Shown here piece after piece: positions 61,739 through 64,000 of a stretch of DNA of 64,000 nucleotides (position 1 is the stretch's first letter; each line of letters opens with the position of its first letter). The position numbers and the translations under genes were made by a program. The notes beneath the pieces are model-generated. The model searched no databases. It was not told the origin of the DNA and worked only from the letters and a program-made list of their open reading frames with translations. This stretch comes from CALKJU01 sp046349355. GTDB lineage: Bacteria > Pseudomonadota > Alphaproteobacteria > Geminicoccales > Geminicoccaceae. The stretch spans positions 1-64,000 of the forward strand of contig JAXMCM010000017.1 in the NCBI GenBank assembly GCA_046349355.1, written 5' to 3'.

Positions 61739-62630
61739 CGCCGCTGCCACCACCGCACCGCTGACGACCCCGGAGCGTACCGGCGTCATCTCGTGGGATT
61801 CGGTGCCGCGCCGGATCGTGACGCTCTACGTCCCGCTGGGCTGCTTCCTGCTGATCCTGCTGTTCCCGTTCTACTGGATGGCGGTCACCACCTTCAAATC
61901 GAACGAGGAACTCTACAACTACAAGGACTACAACCCGTTCTGGGTGCATTCGCCGACCCTGGCCAACATCAACAAGCTGCTGTTCGAGACCAGCTATCCG
62001 CAGTGGCTGTGGACGACGATGATCGTCGCCGTCGTGGCGACGGCGCTGTCGATCTTCGCCAGCGTGCTGGCCGCCTACGCCATCCAGCGGCTGCGCTTCG
62101 CCGGTGCCAACTATGTCGGGCTCGCCATCTACCTCGCCTACCTGGTGCCGCCGTCGATCCTGTTCATTCCGCTGGCGACCATGGTCTTCCAGCTCGGCCT
62201 GTTCGACAGCCCGCTGGCGCTGATCCTCACCTACCCGACCTTCCTGATCCCGTTCTGCACCTGGCTGCTGATCGGCTACTTCAAGTCGATCCCCTACGAG
62301 CTCGAGGAATGCGCCCTCATCGACGGCGCGTCGCGGCTGCAGATCCTGCGCAAGATCACCCTGCCGCTGGCCGTGCCCGGGCTGATCTCCGCCGGCATCT
62401 TCGCCTTCACGCTCAGCTGGAACGAGTTCATCTACGCCTTGGCGTTCATCCAGTCGGCCGAGAAGAAGACCGTGCCGGTGGCGGTGCTGACGCAGCTCGT
62501 CGAGGGCGACGTCTACCACTGGGGCTCGCTGATGGCCGGCGCGCTGCTGGGCTCGGTGCCGGTGGCGATCTTCTACTCGTTCTTCGTCGAGTACTACGTC
62601 TCGAGCCTGACCGGCGCGGTCAAGGAGTAG
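61731..62630 (+). CDS. Sugar ABC transporter permease (MalG-like), orphan
   Basis: 299 residues. Helix FLLILLFPFYWMAVTTFKSN near residue 37, EAA loop EECALIDGASRLQILRKI with TLPLAVPG, LSWNEFIYALAF, and the ending YYVSSLTGAVKE typical of MalG. Partner of the preceding permease through an eight-base overlap. Its 3' end overlaps the convergent ketopantoate reductase gene by 11 bases. Confidence 0.92.
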   Translation: MTDAAATTAPLTTPERTGVISWDSVPRRIVTLYVPLGCFLLILLFPFYWMAVTTFKSNEELYNYKDYNPFWVHSPTLANINKLLFETSYPQWLWTTMIVAVVATALSIFASVLAAYAIQRLRFAGANYVGLAIYLAYLVPPSILFIPLATMVFQLGLFDSPLALILTYPTFLIPFCTWLLIGYFKSIPYELEECALIDGASRLQILRKITLPLAVPGLISAGIFAFTLSWNEFIYALAFIQSAEKKTVPVAVLTQLVEGDVYHWGSLMAGALLGSVPVAIFYSFFVEYYVSSLTGAVKE

Positions 62631-63627
62631 CTGCCGGGGCGAGGCCGTAGAGCCCGGCCATCCGCGCCCGGATCGTCACCAGCGGCAGCAGCGTGTCGAG
62701 CACCGGCGTCGCCACGCCGGCCTGCCGGGCGAGGTCCTGGACGGCCACGAGCATGGCGTCGATCTCCATCGGCCGGCCGAGCTCGAGGTCCTGCAGGATC
62801 GACGCCTTGTGCTGCGGCCGGCTGCCGGGGCGGCTCAGCGCTTCCGGGTCGACGCCGATGTCGGCGAAGCCGTGCGCCCTGGCCACGCCGGTCGTCTCCT
62901 CGACCAGCCGGCGGACCAGGACCGCCGCGTCGGCGTCGGCGACAAGGTCGGCACTGGTGGCGTGGGTCAGGATGCACAAGGGGGCCGTCGACAGGTTGAC
63001 CGCAAGCTTGCCCCACATGGCGCGGCGAAGATCGGTGGTGACGTCGAGCTCGAAACCGGCACCGCCCAGCATCGCACCGACCTCCCGGGCCCGTTCCGAC
63101 GGTCCCGCGGTGCCGTCGCCCAGCACGAAGCGGTTGCGGCTGCCTTCATTGTGGACCACGCCGGGCTCGGTCACGGTGTTGGGCGAGTAGACGATCATGC
63201 CGAGCGCCCGGCCGACGCCGATCTCGCGATGGAGCACGCCGCCCGGATCGAGCCGGGGCACCGCCGCCATCGCGGCACCACCCGGCGGCTCCCAGCCGTC
63301 GCCGTAGAACCAGAGCACGCCGTTCATGGCGAACACCACCGGCGTGTCGGCGCCGAGCAATGGCCCCATCCGCTCGGCCAGCGCCGGCAGGGACGGGTGC
63401 TTGGCGGTGACGACGACGAGGTCCTGCCGGCCGAGCCCGGCCGGATCGTCGCTGGCCGCCAGCTCGACCGTGAAGGTCTCGGCACCGCTGTGCAGCGTCA
63501 GGCCGCGCGAGCGGATCGCCGCCAGGTGCGGACCGCGGGCGAGAACCGAGACGGTGCGTCCGGCCCGGGCCAGACGAGCCGCGAGGTAGCCGCCGACCGC
63601 GCCGGCGCCGGCAATGCAGATGCGCAT
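62620..63627 (-). CDS. panE: 2-dehydropantoate 2-reductase (PanE/ApbA family)
   Basis: 335 residues. NADP-binding ICIAGAGAVGGYLAARL at the start, MNGVLWFYG and the catalytic-Lys region MWGKLAVNLSTAPLC with the helical C-domain (ELGRPMEIDAMLVAV). Reduces ketopantoate to pantoate for coenzyme A in the classical enzyme; many paralogues act on other 2-keto acids, so the role is not certain. ATG 63627 follows AAGGGAAA. Divergent from pyrE. Confidence 0.82.
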   Translation of the reverse strand: MRICIAGAGAVGGYLAARLARAGRTVSVLARGPHLAAIRSRGLTLHSGAETFTVELAASDDPAGLGRQDLVVVTAKHPSLPALAERMGPLLGADTPVVFAMNGVLWFYGDGWEPPGGAAMAAVPRLDPGGVLHREIGVGRALGMIVYSPNTVTEPGVVHNEGSRNRFVLGDGTAGPSERAREVGAMLGGAGFELDVTTDLRRAMWGKLAVNLSTAPLCILTHATSADLVADADAAVLVRRLVEETTGVARAHGFADIGVDPEALSRPGSRPQHKASILQDLELGRPMEIDAMLVAVQDLARQAGVATPVLDTLLPLVTIRARMAGLYGLAPAATP

Positions 63628-63700
63628 GGCGTTTCCCTTCGATCTCCGGCCCGGGGTTGAGCTTGGCCCGTGGCCGGCGCCGGGCAAGCGCCAAGTTGGC

Positions 63701-63729
63701 TTGACAGGGCCGGACCGGGCGCATTCGCT
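63701..63729 (+). promoter_or_regulatory. Possible promoter of pyrE
   Basis: Perfect -35 TTGACA at 63701-63706, 17-base spacer, TTCGCT at 63724-63729, which is a poor -10. It lies about 35 bases before the pyrE GTG. Confidence 0.35.
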
Positions 63730-63762
63730 GCCGCGGCGCCCTCGAGCCGGAGCGATCGCCGC

Positions 63763-64000
63763 GTGACCACCGCCGAAACTGCCAGACGTGCCGCCCGGAT
63801 CCTGCTGGAGACGGGGGCGGTCGGGGTGATGACCGACAAGCCGTTCATCTTCACCTCCGGCTGGGCGAGCCCGGTGTACACCGACTGCCGTCGGCTGATC
63901 GCCTATCCGCGGGCCCGCCGGGCGCTGATGGACATGGCGGTTTCGGTGCTCGAGGACGAGGCCGGCGTCGAGCGCTTCGACGCCGTCGCCGGCGGCGAGA
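63763..64000 (+). CDS. pyrE: Orotate phosphoribosyltransferase (3' end missing)
   Basis: First 79 codons of a gene that runs off the window. Shows the PyrE N-terminal pattern: helix ARRAARILLETGAV, FIFTSGWASPVYTDCRRLI and then DAVAGGE leading to the expected catalytic loop outside the window. Makes OMP from orotate and PRPP in pyrimidine synthesis. GTG start at 63763; no closely spaced strong ribosome-binding site except CCGGAGCG. Confidence 0.82.
   Translation, partial: MTTAETARRAARILLETGAVGVMTDKPFIFTSGWASPVYTDCRRLIAYPRARRALMDMAVSVLEDEAGVERFDAVAGGE

Overview
The window looks like chromosomal DNA from a GC-rich, free-living alphaproteobacterium, with a Rhodospirillales or Geminicoccales-like lineage as the best guess. 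Evidence: uniformly GC-rich codon use, DUF1194, DUF3500, SWIB and DUF1127 small proteins, many sugar ABC transporters and GMC dehydrogenases. I saw no rRNA, tRNA, CRISPR array, insertion sequence or prophage. Genes are densely packed; no gene-free stretch exceeds 300 bases (the longest is about 230 bases at 15483-15715).

Layout. 1-4944: end of a pirin gene, a TIM-barrel sugar isomerase, an old-yellow-enzyme-type flavoprotein and a LacI regulator. 4936-15050: an AraC regulator divergent from an oligosaccharide locus (binding protein, two permeases, GH36 alpha-galactosidase, ABC ATPase, GH42 beta-galactosidase), then a DUF1194 protein. 15063-18730: small conserved proteins, a His-rich DUF3500 protein, a SWIB protein and a secreted RTX protein. 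18855-32749: a catabolic island. Leftward it encodes a Tat-exported binding protein, a permease that fuses both membrane subunits in one chain, an ATPase, a two-subunit GMC dehydrogenase, a PLP enzyme of the D-cysteine desulfhydrase/ACC deaminase family and a second GMC enzyme. Rightward it encodes an amidohydrolase, a DSD1-type PLP enzyme, an XRE-cupin regulator and an aldehyde dehydrogenase. The substrate is unknown; a hydroxylated, N-substituted or D-configured amino compound would fit.

32763-41463: a 2207-residue hybrid histidine kinase with about eleven PAS domains, flanked by two OmpR-type regulators, plus a DUF1127 protein. 41474-48769: type I IPP isomerase, a ribose-type ABC transporter (two permeases, double ATPase, binding protein), an amidohydrolase and an M20 peptidase. 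48886-56687: an FtsH paralogue, a secondary-alcohol-type dehydrogenase, a third GMC enzyme, a CDF metal exporter, an FGGY kinase and a fuculose-phosphate-type aldolase. 56692-64000: LysR regulator with DoxX and VOC genes, a Lin0512 protein, an Amt ammonium transporter, an orphan pair of sugar permeases, a ketopantoate reductase and the start of pyrE.

Together the genes suit an organism scavenging plant- or soil-derived oligosaccharides, deoxy sugars and amino compounds. Strong GC-rich hairpins mark many intergenic gaps; those with U-tracts are called terminators, the others only hairpins. The most unusual items are the single-chain permease, the multi-PAS kinase, the uncharacterised catabolic island, a long inverted repeat over the RTX translation start and an orphan terminator that may end a small RNA.
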